From the NCBI GenBank assembly GCA_903929045.1, contig CAIYTE010000132.1, forward strand, positions 22,378-86,377: DNA of 64,000 bases, written 5' to 3'. The notes beneath the pieces are model-generated. The model was not told the origin of the DNA. It worked only from the letters and a program-made list of their open reading frames with translations, and made no database searches. Below, piece by piece: positions 1 to 6,077 of this stretch. Origin of the DNA: an uncultured Hyphomicrobiales bacterium (GTDB lineage Bacteria > Pseudomonadota > Alphaproteobacteria > Rhizobiales > Xanthobacteraceae). Made by a program: the position numbers and the translations under genes. Every line of letters begins with the position of its first letter. Positions within the stretch are counted from its first letter, which is position 1.

Positions 1-1
1 G

Positions 2-811
2 ACGTTCTGGCCGGGCTGCGTGCTGGCCGGACTGGCGGCGCCGATGATCTGGAAAGCGCGGCGCGAAGCGGGCGCGCAATTTCTGCTCGCCTGGACGGTG
101 CCGTCCTGGATCGTCTTTGAAATCGTGATGACGAAGCTGCCGCATTACGTGCTGCCGCTGTATCCGGCGATTGCGATCCTGATCTCGGGCATCGTTGAGC
201 CGGGCAGTCTGTCGAAAGCGCGATGGATGGTGCGCGGCACCGCCGGCTGGCTGGTGTTTCCCGCCGTGATCGCCATTGCGACGGTGGTGGGGTTCATCGC
301 GATCGCCCGCGATCCCGGCATCATCGCGTGGCCGTTCGCGGCGGCGGCCGTGGTGTTCGGGCTCTTCGCGTGGCGGCTTTACGACATTGACGGCGCCGAG
401 CGCTCGCTGTTGCGCGGGATGATCGCGTCGGTGTTCATTTCGATCACCGTCTACGCCATCATGTTTCCGATGTTGCCGTCGCTGTTCCCAAGCAGACTGG
501 TTGCCGACGAAATCCGCGGCAGCGGCTGCAAGGAGCCACATGTGGCGTCGACCTTTGCCTATCAGGAGCCGAGCCTGGTGTTTATGCTCGGCACCAATAC
601 GCGCTTCACCGACGGCGCCGGCGCCGCCGAATTCCTCAACAATGGCGTCTGCCATTTCGCCTTGGTCGATCCGCGCAGCGAGCGCGCCTTCATCGCGCGC
701 GCCAATGCGGTCGGGCTGCGCTACGCGCTCAATCAGCGGCTTGAAGGTTTCAACATCAGCATCGGCAAGCCGGTGGCGCTGGCGGTGTTCCGTTCGGTGG
801 CCGCGCCATGA
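2..811 (+). CDS. ArnT/PMT-like lipid A sugar transferase, C-terminal part (5' truncated by window edge)
   Basis: The frame is open from the second base of the window, so only about the last 270 residues are visible. Several long hydrophobic segments follow each other, and the segment KLPHYVLPLYPA near the visible start matches the ArnT/PMT (GT-C) group of polytopic glycosyltransferases, which move a sugar from a polyprenyl-phosphate carrier onto lipid A or another envelope acceptor on the periplasmic side. The end is a soluble tail. The stop overlaps the ATG of the PAP2 phosphatase by four bases (ATGA), so the two are translationally coupled. A GT2 and a LAB_N gene at 6.1-7.1 kb would be the natural suppliers and partners of the donor sugar. 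The exact sugar cannot be told from the sequence; family assignment is good, specificity is inference. Confidence 0.75.
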   Translation, partial: TFWPGCVLAGLAAPMIWKARREAGAQFLLAWTVPSWIVFEIVMTKLPHYVLPLYPAIAILISGIVEPGSLSKARWMVRGTAGWLVFPAVIAIATVVGFIAIARDPGIIAWPFAAAAVVFGLFAWRLYDIDGAERSLLRGMIASVFISITVYAIMFPMLPSLFPSRLVADEIRGSGCKEPHVASTFAYQEPSLVFMLGTNTRFTDGAGAAEFLNNGVCHFALVDPRSERAFIARANAVGLRYALNQRLEGFNISIGKPVALAVFRSVAAP

Positions 812-1644
812 CGTCGATTGCGCCGCAAGCTGAGCGCGTTTCGGTGGTTCGCCGCACGGCCGTCAATATTGCGGCCGGTCTGACCACGCTCGTCACGCCC
901 GCGCGTGTTCGTTCGCGCCGGCCGTGGCTCTGGCCGTGGCCCAAGCTTGCGATCGCGGTCGCACTGACTGCCGCGGCGTTTCTGCTGGTGATGAGCCTGT
1001 TGGATGTGCACGCCATCGTCGGCGCGCGCGCGCTGCCACAATGGTTCAAAGACATTTTCGACTGGATCACCGACTTCGGAAAGTCCGGATATTTCCTCTG
1101 GCCGCTCGGTCTCGTGTTTATCGGTCTCGCCGCACTGCCGCCGCTCTCGCCAATATCGCAACGTGTCATTGCCGCGCTGATGGTGCGCGTCGGCTTCTTG
1201 TTTGCTGCGATTGCGCTGCCGGGGCTCGCGACCAATGCCGTGAAATACGTGATCGGCCGGGCGCGGCCTTTTGTCGGAGGCTCGCCCGACGCATTTCTCT
1301 ATGCGCCGTTCACCGGCACGGCCGCCTATGCCAGCATGCCGTCGGGTCACACGACCACGGCGCTGTCGGTGCTGGTGGCCTTCGGCATTCTGTGGCCGCG
1401 GCTGCGGCCGTATCTGCTGATTTACGCGCTGCTGATCTGCATCAGCCGCGTCGTCATCACCGCGCATCATCCCAGCGACGTTATGGGCGGCGCGGTGATG
1501 GGCGCCCTCGGCGCCTTGTTGGTGGCGCGCTATTTCGCCTTACACCGTCTGGGCTTTTCCACGGGCCCCGACGGCGCCTTGCACGGCTTTCCGGGGCCTT
1601 CCTGGCGGCGCATCAAATCGGTTGCCCGCGAGCTTGTGGCTTAA
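808..1644 (+). CDS. PAP2-family membrane phosphatase
   Basis: A 278-residue membrane protein with the complete three-part PAP2 active site: KYVIGRARP (Lys146 to Arg153-Pro154), PSGH (178-181, His181) and SRVVITAHHPSD (Ser213-Arg214, His220/221, Asp224). These residues form the phospho-histidine catalytic centre of acid phosphatases acting on lipid phosphates. Hydrophobic segments surround the motifs and a basic N-terminus precedes the first membrane segment. Likely substrates are lipid A phosphate (LpxE/LpxF-like) or undecaprenyl pyrophosphate; the sequence alone does not decide. It starts inside the stop of the ArnT-like gene, so both should be made from one message, supporting a shared role in envelope lipid modification. 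Confidence 0.85.
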   Translation: MTSIAPQAERVSVVRRTAVNIAAGLTTLVTPARVRSRRPWLWPWPKLAIAVALTAAAFLLVMSLLDVHAIVGARALPQWFKDIFDWITDFGKSGYFLWPLGLVFIGLAALPPLSPISQRVIAALMVRVGFLFAAIALPGLATNAVKYVIGRARPFVGGSPDAFLYAPFTGTAAYASMPSGHTTTALSVLVAFGILWPRLRPYLLIYALLICISRVVITAHHPSDVMGGAVMGALGALLVARYFALHRLGFSTGPDGALHGFPGPSWRRIKSVARELVA

Positions 1645-1687
1645 GAAGTGTAGGGCCGCCTGGTTCAGACGTGCGCTGCCCGGAATT

Positions 1688-1712
1688 TGAACTTATTGCG
1701 CTCCACCGAGTT
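1688..1712 (+). promoter_or_regulatory. Weak sigma-EcfG-like promoter candidate before the DUF2171 gene
   Basis: TGAAC at 1688-1692, 16 bases, then AGTT at 1709-1712. This has one mismatch in each half against the GGAAC-N16/17-CGTT element used by the alphaproteobacterial general-stress sigma factor. It sits 27 bases before the DUF2171 start. On its own it is weak; it gains some weight from three better matches in the next 2.5 kb. Confidence 0.25.
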
Positions 1713-1738
1713 CAACTGGATCACTCAGGGAGCAGATC

Positions 1739-1981
1739 ATGACCGACCTCAGCAAAGTCAAAGAACATATGGAAGTCATCGGCGCTGACGGCGTCCATGT
1801 CGGGACGGTCGATAAAGTCGAGGGCCAGCGCATTAAACTGACGAAAAAAGACAGCGGTGAGGGCGCCCACAAGGGACACCACCACTTCGTTCCCGGCAAT
1901 CTCATCGCCGAGGTCGAAGGTCAGAAGGTCAGACTTTCGGCGGCTGCTGCCGTTGCGGTGACCATGGAGCAAGAAAAATAG
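1739..1981 (+). CDS. DUF2171 domain protein (80 aa)
   Basis: A small soluble protein with the DUF2171 pattern: an N-terminal stretch ending in EVIGADGVHVGTVDKV, a central histidine-rich turn (GAHKGHHHFVP) and a short C-terminal beta segment. It resembles PRC-barrel-like small domains; the biochemical role of the family is not established. A good ribosome site, AGGGAG, ends six bases before the ATG. The last base of the stop codon is also the first base of a GTG that starts the next small gene, so the two are probably translated in series. No signal peptide. Confidence 0.8.
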   Translation: MTDLSKVKEHMEVIGADGVHVGTVDKVEGQRIKLTKKDSGEGAHKGHHHFVPGNLIAEVEGQKVRLSAAAAVAVTMEQEK

Positions 1982-2142
1982 TGCCGGAAAATCCGCTTTG
2001 CCCGAACTGTGGGCGTCGGATGGAGCAAGCGCGGACGCTGCCGGCCGACAAGTGGAACGCTGAATCCAACGTGTTTAAGTGCGGTGTTTGCGGCGTCAGT
2101 TTTCTAACTGAAGACCATGAACCAATTTCTGGAAAGCGCTAG
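1981..2142 (+). CDS. Small zinc-ribbon-like protein with two CxxC pairs (53 aa)
   Basis: A 53-residue frame starting with GTG that shares its first base with the stop of the DUF2171 gene. The product begins MPENPLCPNCGRRM and carries a second pair in FKCGVCGVSF, giving Cys7/Cys10 and Cys34/Cys37 spaced as a zinc-ribbon. Such mini zinc ribbons are common in rhizobia and bind nucleic acid or protein. The coupled start, cysteine geometry and lack of a competing frame make it likely to be a real gene despite its length. Function is unknown. Confidence 0.6.
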   Translation: MPENPLCPNCGRRMEQARTLPADKWNAESNVFKCGVCGVSFLTEDHEPISGKR

Positions 2143-2153
2143 GAGAGAGTCTT

Positions 2154-2219
2154 ATGCTCGTTTGCGCCGACACATTTACCGCGCTTCAACAGTGGGCTTC
2201 TGCCTCTCCTGCAGGTTAA
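2154..2219 (+). CDS. Possible 21-residue peptide ORF with strong ribosome site
   Basis: ATG at 2154 follows AGGAGAGAG with suitable spacing; the ribosome site overlaps the stop of the zinc-ribbon gene. The frame encodes 21 residues beginning MLVCADTFTAL and stops at 2217-2219, eight bases before the ATG of the 61-residue ORF. It could be a leader peptide that couples translation to the next ORF. Only the ribosome site and position support it. Confidence 0.25.
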   Translation: MLVCADTFTALQQWASASPAG

Positions 2220-2226
2220 AGACTCG

Positions 2227-2412
2227 ATGAAAAAGTGGTCGTTTAACGCTTACGTCCGTAAGCACGGGTTGGTCCGGCAAAAAGAGATGGTAGCCGCGGT
2301 CCCGCTGCTTGAAAGCTGGGGCGACGTCAGAATGTATCTTCGCCAGGGAGGCGCGACGGACGACGAGTTGGCGGCGGTCCGGGCGCTCTGGCGATCATTC
2401 AAAAATCAGTAG
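2227..2412 (+). CDS. Hypothetical small protein (61 aa)
   Basis: A 61-residue basic, soluble frame (MKKWSFNAYVRKHGL...) with amphipathic helices and a C-terminal pattern DELAAVRALWRSFKNQ. I do not recognise a family. There is no strong ribosome site (only an AGG about a dozen bases upstream). It follows the zinc-ribbon gene in the same direction within 85 bases and could be the last gene of that small operon. The protein-like composition is the main argument for it. Confidence 0.4.
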   Translation: MKKWSFNAYVRKHGLVRQKEMVAAVPLLESWGDVRMYLRQGGATDDELAAVRALWRSFKNQ

Positions 2413-2512
2413 CGATCGAAGAATAGCGGACGAACTGGATTTGGAGGCGCGCTGTGCATTGCGCAGGTCGCGAACCATGCATTCGTTCCGCAAATTGCGA
2501 AACTTGCGATCT

Positions 2513-2537
2513 GGAACGTTCATGCCAGCGGGCTGTT
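2513..2537 (+). promoter_or_regulatory. Sigma-EcfG-type promoter (GGAAC-N16-TGTT)
   Basis: GGAAC at 2513-2517 and TGTT at 2534-2537 with a 16-base spacer, 34 bases before the start of the small secreted protein. This fits the general-stress-response promoter of alphaproteobacteria. The bases around it (CTGGAAC, TTCA, GCCA, CTGTTG) are shared with the promoter at 4194-4218 in front of the paralogous gene, so promoter and gene were probably duplicated together. Confidence 0.6.
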
Positions 2538-2570
2538 GGTATGCGAGACACTCACATCAAGGATTATGAC

Positions 2571-2813
2571 ATGAAATTTCGGACAGCCATTCTCGCGACC
2601 GCACTTGTTGCGGCCGCCAGCAGCTATGCTTTTGCCCAGGTTCCGACAGAGCGCACCGGCTCCAAGACCGAGCAGGGCACCCAAATTCAGCAGAACAACA
2701 AAGCGAAGATCAACACGACTGGCGCGGGCGTGAACGCGACCATGACCACCGACACCCCGCCGCGGAATAATCCGAACGGCACCCCGGCCTCGCCGAACGT
2801 CGACAAGAAGTAG
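2571..2813 (+). CDS. Small secreted protein, paralogue of the 4255-4518 product (80 aa)
   Basis: Starts at the ATG at 2571, which has AAGGA eight bases upstream; longer in-frame extensions lack a ribosome site. Residues 1-22 form a Sec signal peptide (MKFRTAILATALVAAASSYA, then FA) with cleavage expected after AFA. The mature part is about 57 residues, hydrophilic, low-complexity, rich in Asn, Thr, Lys and Pro, ending NGTPASPNVDKK, and probably disordered in the periplasm. The product at 4255-4518 has the same signal peptide type and a similar C-terminal PASPN motif. A stress promoter precedes it and an intrinsic terminator follows, so it is a single-gene unit. Function unknown. Confidence 0.75.
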   Translation: MKFRTAILATALVAAASSYAFAQVPTERTGSKTEQGTQIQQNNKAKINTTGAGVNATMTTDTPPRNNPNGTPASPNVDKK

Positions 2814-2837
2814 TCCATCACGCCGACGCCATGAGAT

Positions 2838-2863
2838 CCCGGTCTCGAAAGAGGCCGGGTTTT
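2838..2863 (+). terminator. Rho-independent terminator, possibly bidirectional
   Basis: CCCGGTCTC, GAAA loop, GAGGCCGGG, then TTTT. The nine-pair stem has a single G-U pair. It closes the small secreted-protein gene; on the other strand the same hairpin follows the converging 46-residue gene, with a run of A on the plus strand suited to termination in both directions. Confidence 0.85.
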
Positions 2864-2864
2864 C

Positions 2865-3005
2865 TCATTCTTCGCCCTTCGCCTTGGGGGTGGGCTCGGT
2901 CGGCCCGATCTCAAATCCGCCGCGGGTGGGTGAGAACTCGGGCATCTTCGGTTTGTCGGTTTCGCTTTTGTCTTCTGGTTTCAGATCTTTTGGGTTTTTC
3001 GGCAT
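2865..3005 (-). CDS. Small disordered, charged protein (46 aa)
   Basis: Minus-strand frame of 46 residues beginning MPKNPKDLKPEDKSETDK and ending PKAKGEE: rich in Pro, Lys and Glu, with a central FSPTRGGFEIGP block. There are no hydrophobic segments or cysteines. It converges on the secreted-protein gene and shares its terminator. There is no strong Shine-Dalgarno sequence. A TGAAC-N16-CGTT element lies at 3014-3038 on the minus strand, very close to the start, so a stress promoter giving a nearly leaderless message is possible. I do not recognise the family. The composition (protein-like, in frame from ATG to stop with no rare codons) supports it. Confidence 0.5.
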   Translation of the reverse strand: MPKNPKDLKPEDKSETDKPKMPEFSPTRGGFEIGPTEPTPKAKGEE

Positions 3006-3110
3006 GTTTTTCTAACGTCATCGCGAGGATGTAGTTCAAATGACATGGCGCCGAAACGCGCGTGTGGCTTAATCGGCTATTAGAATGATTGAAATAAATT
3101 GCTCATTAAC

Positions 3111-3135
3111 GGAACGGACGAGGTTGGGGGCCGTT
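3111..3135 (+). promoter_or_regulatory. Perfect sigma-EcfG-type promoter (GGAAC-N16-CGTT)
   Basis: GGAAC at 3111-3115 and CGTT at 3132-3135 with 16 bases between them: an exact match to the consensus of general-stress-response promoters in alphaproteobacteria. It ends 22 bases before the start of the response regulator gene, leaving space for transcription start and the AAGGAAG ribosome site. Confidence 0.7.
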
Positions 3136-3157
3136 GCTTCTTCAACCAAGGAAGTAG

Positions 3158-3502
3158 ATGTCGATTTTAGTCGTCGAAGATGAGTTTATAGTTCGGATGT
3201 ATGTAGCCGACATCCTGCGTGAAGATGGCTTCGATGTGTTGGAAGCCGGAGATGCGAGCGAAGCCATCCGCCTCCTAGAGCTCGATAACACCGTAGAAGT
3301 CATGATAACCGACGTAAACATGCCGGGCTCGATGGACGGGGTCGATTTGCTTGTGCAGGTTCGTGACCGCTGGCCGCCCGTCAAAACGATAATCACGTCA
3401 GGGCGAGACAAGCCAGCCGTAGTTCCGGAAGGAACATTGTTTTTTCCGAAGCCAATCGTACAATCAACGCTGACACAGGCGGTGAGGGCGTTAAGAGCTT
3501 AG
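3158..3502 (+). CDS. Single-domain response regulator (114 aa)
   Basis: A stand-alone receiver domain with all the expected residues: acidic pair Glu7/Asp8 (VVEDEF), phospho-acceptor Asp52 (ITDVNMPG), the Thr80/Ser81 switch (IITSG) and Lys98 (FPKPI). There is no output domain, as in the single-domain regulators that pair with HWE/HisKA_2 kinases and act by protein contact or as phosphate sinks. A perfect sigma-EcfG-type promoter and an AAGGAAG ribosome site precede it, so it is expected to rise under general stress. Its last 12 bases overlap the end of a converging, frameshifted response regulator. The histidine kinase at 4614-5747 is a likely partner by proximity. Confidence 0.85.
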   Translation: MSILVVEDEFIVRMYVADILREDGFDVLEAGDASEAIRLLELDNTVEVMITDVNMPGSMDGVDLLVQVRDRWPPVKTIITSGRDKPAVVPEGTLFFPKPIVQSTLTQAVRALRA

Positions 3503-3840
3503 TGCCTTGGCAATGCTGCCTCGCAAATCGGCCGATGTGTACGGCTTGTCCAAAAAGATGTCGTGCTGAAACCCGATAGACGCCGGGTCGTATCCGCTGG
3601 AAATGATAAACGGTATCCCGTGAATTCTTAGGACGTCAGCGAACGGAAGCGACAACGCGCCGTTCAAATTCAGGTCGAGGATAACCAAGTCCGGCTTGGT
3701 CTCTAAAAATCATCCGAAGCCTTGGGTAGTGTCGCGGCGACTCGCGCGCCCCCGCATCCCAATTGACGGACCATATCTTCAAGCAACTCAGCGATGAGGA
3801 ATTCATCTTCGACGATTAAAACCGATTTGCCCTTGAGCAC
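3491..3840 (-). pseudogene. Frameshifted single-domain response regulator
   Basis: Two minus-strand frames together make one receiver domain. The first starts at GTG 3840 after GGGAGAG and encodes MLKGKSVLIVEDEFLIAELL and onward to about residue 45, where it meets TAG. The second supplies PDLVILDLNLNG (phospho-acceptor Asp), the FIISSGYD switch and FLDKPYTSADL (Lys). The break is in a run of five A on the plus strand (3705-3709); a sixth base would restore a continuous 116-residue regulator reading DDFLETKPDL across the joint. A homopolymer indel can be a sequencing error or a real mutation. It converges with the intact regulator at 3158-3502. Confidence 0.75.
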
Positions 3841-3979
3841 TGAATTCTCTCCCGAAAGAGCGGGAGCAGACGGCAAAACCTGTGCACTCCCCCACGGTCT
3901 TCGCGGTCACGGTAGGTGCGGAGAATGCCGTTCATTTGGATTTCGAACATCCCCAGTGGATAGCCGATTTGAAGAAAAA

Positions 3980-4093
3980 CTAATTTTCTTTCGGCTCAGC
4001 AACATCGTCCGGCACGAACTCATCGTCCTGTTTGGCCGGGCCGGGATAGGCCCACGGCTCTTCATCGTGCGTATTCTCTTTTTCGTCAGCCAT
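3980..4093 (-). CDS. Small acidic protein (37 aa)
   Basis: Minus-strand frame of 37 residues, beginning MADEKENTHDEEPWAYPGPA and ending in the acidic tail VAEPKEN. It has an excellent ribosome site, AAGGAG six bases before the ATG, the best evidence that this very short frame is expressed. The composition (Asp, Glu, Pro) suggests a disordered protein, comparable in style with the 46-residue minus-strand gene at 2865-3005. It lies divergent to the secreted-protein gene at 4255, and a long hairpin (4111-4141) sits in its presumed leader. No known family recognised. Confidence 0.55.
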   Translation of the reverse strand: MADEKENTHDEEPWAYPGPAKQDDEFVPDDVAEPKEN

Positions 4094-4110
4094 CTAGCTC
4101 TCCTTACGAA

Positions 4111-4141
4111 AGAACCCGGCCTCGGGGGAGGACCGGGTTCT
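4111..4141 (-). other. Stable hairpin in the leader of the 37-aa gene
   Basis: AGAACCCGG and CCGGGTTCT pair perfectly, extended by CCTC/GAGG with one bulged A and a four-base loop. On the minus strand the stem is followed by TTCG and then the AAGGAG ribosome site of the 37-residue gene, 17 bases before its start. It may act as an attenuator or terminate antisense transcription. It resembles the hairpin at 2838-2863 in sequence (CCCGG...CCGGG core). Confidence 0.4.
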
Positions 4142-4193
4142 GAGCGATGCGCTCGGGTTGTCTGAATAATTCAGGAAAACAAATTTCGTTCCT

Positions 4194-4218
4194 GGAACAT
4201 TCACGCCATTTGCCTGTT
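4194..4218 (+). promoter_or_regulatory. Sigma-EcfG-type promoter (GGAAC-N16-TGTT)
   Basis: GGAAC at 4194-4198 and TGTT at 4215-4218, spacer 16, 36 bases before the ATG of the second small secreted protein. The GGAAC half is part of a palindrome GTTCCTGGAAC (4188-4198), giving a second GGAAC on the opposite strand that points toward the 37-residue gene, though no good -10 follows there. Confidence 0.6.
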
Positions 4219-4254
4219 GATAGGCGCAACTTAATTCTCACACAGAGCATTCCC

Positions 4255-4518
4255 ATGAAAATCCGTACCCTTTTCTTGGCTACCGCGGTTCTTGCGAGCG
4301 CGAGCGGCTATGCCTTCGCGCAGACCTCGAACGGCACGATGGGCGGCACCAAGGCTGAGCCCGACTCCTCGAAGCCGATGGCGTCGGACACGATGTCGAA
4401 GGACAAGATGATGAAGCCCGCTACGACCGGTATGGAAACTGGCAAGTCGAACTCTCCGATGTCGAACGGCAACGTCAGCCCGGCTTCGCCGAATTCGGGC
4501 GAAAAGCAGCAGAAGTAG
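4255..4518 (+). CDS. Small secreted Met/Ser/Lys-rich protein (87 aa)
   Basis: The ATG at 4255 begins MKIRTLFLATAVLASASGYA followed by FA, a Sec signal peptide nearly identical in design to that of the 2571-2813 product. The mature chain (about 64 residues) is rich in Met, Lys, Ser and Thr (SDTMSKDKMMKPATTGM) and ends SPASPNSGEKQQK. No cysteines, no folded domain visible. The methionine content recalls pentapeptide-like or metal/oxidant-buffering periplasmic proteins, but that is only a comparison. It has a sigma-EcfG-type promoter and its own terminator. Confidence 0.75.
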   Translation: MKIRTLFLATAVLASASGYAFAQTSNGTMGGTKAEPDSSKPMASDTMSKDKMMKPATTGMETGKSNSPMSNGNVSPASPNSGEKQQK

Positions 4519-4541
4519 TCCTGTTTGCTATTTAGTCTAGA

Positions 4542-4570
4542 AAGCCGTCCCAGGAATGGGGCGGCTTTTT
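4542..4570 (+). terminator. Rho-independent terminator
   Basis: AAGCCGTCCCA, GGAA loop, TGGGGCGGCTT, then TTT. The eleven-pair stem contains one G-U pair. It closes the small secreted-protein gene and isolates the downstream histidine kinase. Confidence 0.85.
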
Positions 4571-4613
4571 GCTGTAGGTGTGCTACGTAGATACCTCACC
4601 CAAGGAGTTTTAA

Positions 4614-5747
4614 GTGGAAGCTGCGCGGCATCTCTCTGAGGCGCATAGAGTTGCTGCTCTTCGTTCCTATGAAATTCTGGATACGCCTCGCGAGGAGGAG
4701 TTCGACGAGGTTGTCAGGGTCGTGAGCGCAATTTGCGGCACCCCGATTTCCGTCATCAACCTCATTGATGAAAACCGGCAGTGGTTTAAGGCCGAGGTTG
4801 GATTAGGGGTTCGGGAAACCCCCTTACCGGCCTCAATCTGCGCTCATGCGATCTTGCAGCCTGGTCTGTTCGAGGTCCCCGATACGCTCAACGACAAGCG
4901 CTTTTCAGATAATCCCTTGGTGGTCGGCGACCCTCGACTTCGGTTTTACGCGGGTGCGCTTTTAGAGACCAAGGAAGGTCTGCCGCTCGGCACGATTTGC
5001 GTGCTCGACTACAAACCCCGTGAATTGGACGAAAACCAAAAGGCGCTCCTTCGTCTGATGGCTCATCAAATCATGAAGATGTTTGAGCTGCGCCGGGTGA
5101 TTGTTGAAGAGAATGCGGCCAGAAAACGAGCCGAACTCCTTGTTGAAGAGAATATCACTCTTGCGAGGGAAACCGACCATCGCGTGATGAACTCTCTTCA
5201 ATTGGTCTCTTCGGTCTTAGGACTGCAAAGCAGGAACGTTCCCGATGCGGCATCAAAGGAAGAGATTGGCGCTGCGCAGAGACGTGTAAGTGCCATCGCG
5301 ACTGTTCACAGGCAATTACATCTCGCAGGAAGTCTTGAGCATGTGGCACTCAAGGAGTTTCTCAATGGTCTATGCGAGAGTTTAAAGACGCTTGCTCCGG
5401 CCGCCGTCACTGACATCACGGTAGATGCTGATGAGCTTTCAGTACGGTCCGACCTCGCGAGCTCGATAGGTTTGATAGTCGCTGAATTGCTGGCGAACAG
5501 TTTTAAATACGCATTCAAAGAGAAAACTGGCACAATTGCCTTGTCCTTCAAAAATCTCCCGAGGGGATGGGAATTATCTGTTACCGACCAGGGAGTCGGG
5601 CTTCCCGAGGGCTTTGAAATAGCCCAAAGCCAAGGTGTGGGAATGAAGGTTGTTTCGGCATTGGCGCGGCGCCTGGACGCGCAATTGACATTTAGCTCTT
5701 CACCATCCGGCACGACCTTTAGCGTCAAGAAAAACGACGCTTCGTAG
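4614..5747 (+). CDS. GAF-domain sensor histidine kinase, HisKA_2 type (377 aa)
   Basis: A soluble kinase with no membrane segments. Residues about 25-165 are a GAF domain (EILDTPREEEFDEVV, then ICVLDYKPRELDENQ). A short coiled-coil linker leads to an H-box ARETDHRVMNSLQLVSS with phospho-acceptor His189, typical of the HisKA_2 family that works with single-domain regulators and PhyR-type stress signalling. The C-terminal ATPase shows the N-box ELLANSFKYAF and the G-boxes DQGVGLP and QGVGMKVVSALA. The GTG start is chosen because AAGGAG lies six bases upstream. The gene is AT-richer than the flanking operons. Likely partners are the response regulators at 3158-3502 and the broken one at 3491-3840; the signal sensed by GAF is unknown. 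Confidence 0.85.
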   Translation: MEAARHLSEAHRVAALRSYEILDTPREEEFDEVVRVVSAICGTPISVINLIDENRQWFKAEVGLGVRETPLPASICAHAILQPGLFEVPDTLNDKRFSDNPLVVGDPRLRFYAGALLETKEGLPLGTICVLDYKPRELDENQKALLRLMAHQIMKMFELRRVIVEENAARKRAELLVEENITLARETDHRVMNSLQLVSSVLGLQSRNVPDAASKEEIGAAQRRVSAIATVHRQLHLAGSLEHVALKEFLNGLCESLKTLAPAAVTDITVDADELSVRSDLASSIGLIVAELLANSFKYAFKEKTGTIALSFKNLPRGWELSVTDQGVGLPEGFEIAQSQGVGMKVVSALARRLDAQLTFSSSPSGTTFSVKKNDAS

Positions 5748-6077
5748 CCATGTAAAACTTCTGTTCAATAACGAATTCCTAGACGGCCAAGGGAAGAAAA
5801 AGGTGAGAGAGGCCACCTTGCCTCTTGGATCTGCGACAAGGAGAACGAGGTGCCAGGCCTCCTTGCGGTTTTCATGGTCGGGAGTATGTGCTTCACCCCG
5901 CGCACCACGAGTCTTTTTGTTACCCCAGGCGCTACCCTGAGGTGAAAACAACATAGCGCCAAGCTCGATAAGTAGCTGAAAAAACGAGCAAAATGGCTTT
6001 GACTTATCGCTTTTGGCTTAATAAGAAGCGGCTGAATGGCCCCGAGGGCGGCCTCATGAACGGCCTGCAGGACCCTG
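5748..6077 (+). other. 330-base gap with no supportable gene
   Basis: AT-richer than the flanking operon. It holds a short GAGGC/GCCTC hairpin near 5810 and no convincing promoter or coding frame; frames on both strands lack ribosome sites and protein-like composition. It probably contains the promoter for the GT2/LAB_N genes. Confidence 0.4.

Noticed and set aside
3014-3038. A minus-strand TGAAC-N16-CGTT as promoter of the 46-residue gene
   Set aside because: It would place transcription start almost at the ATG; kept only as a remark in the gene entry.
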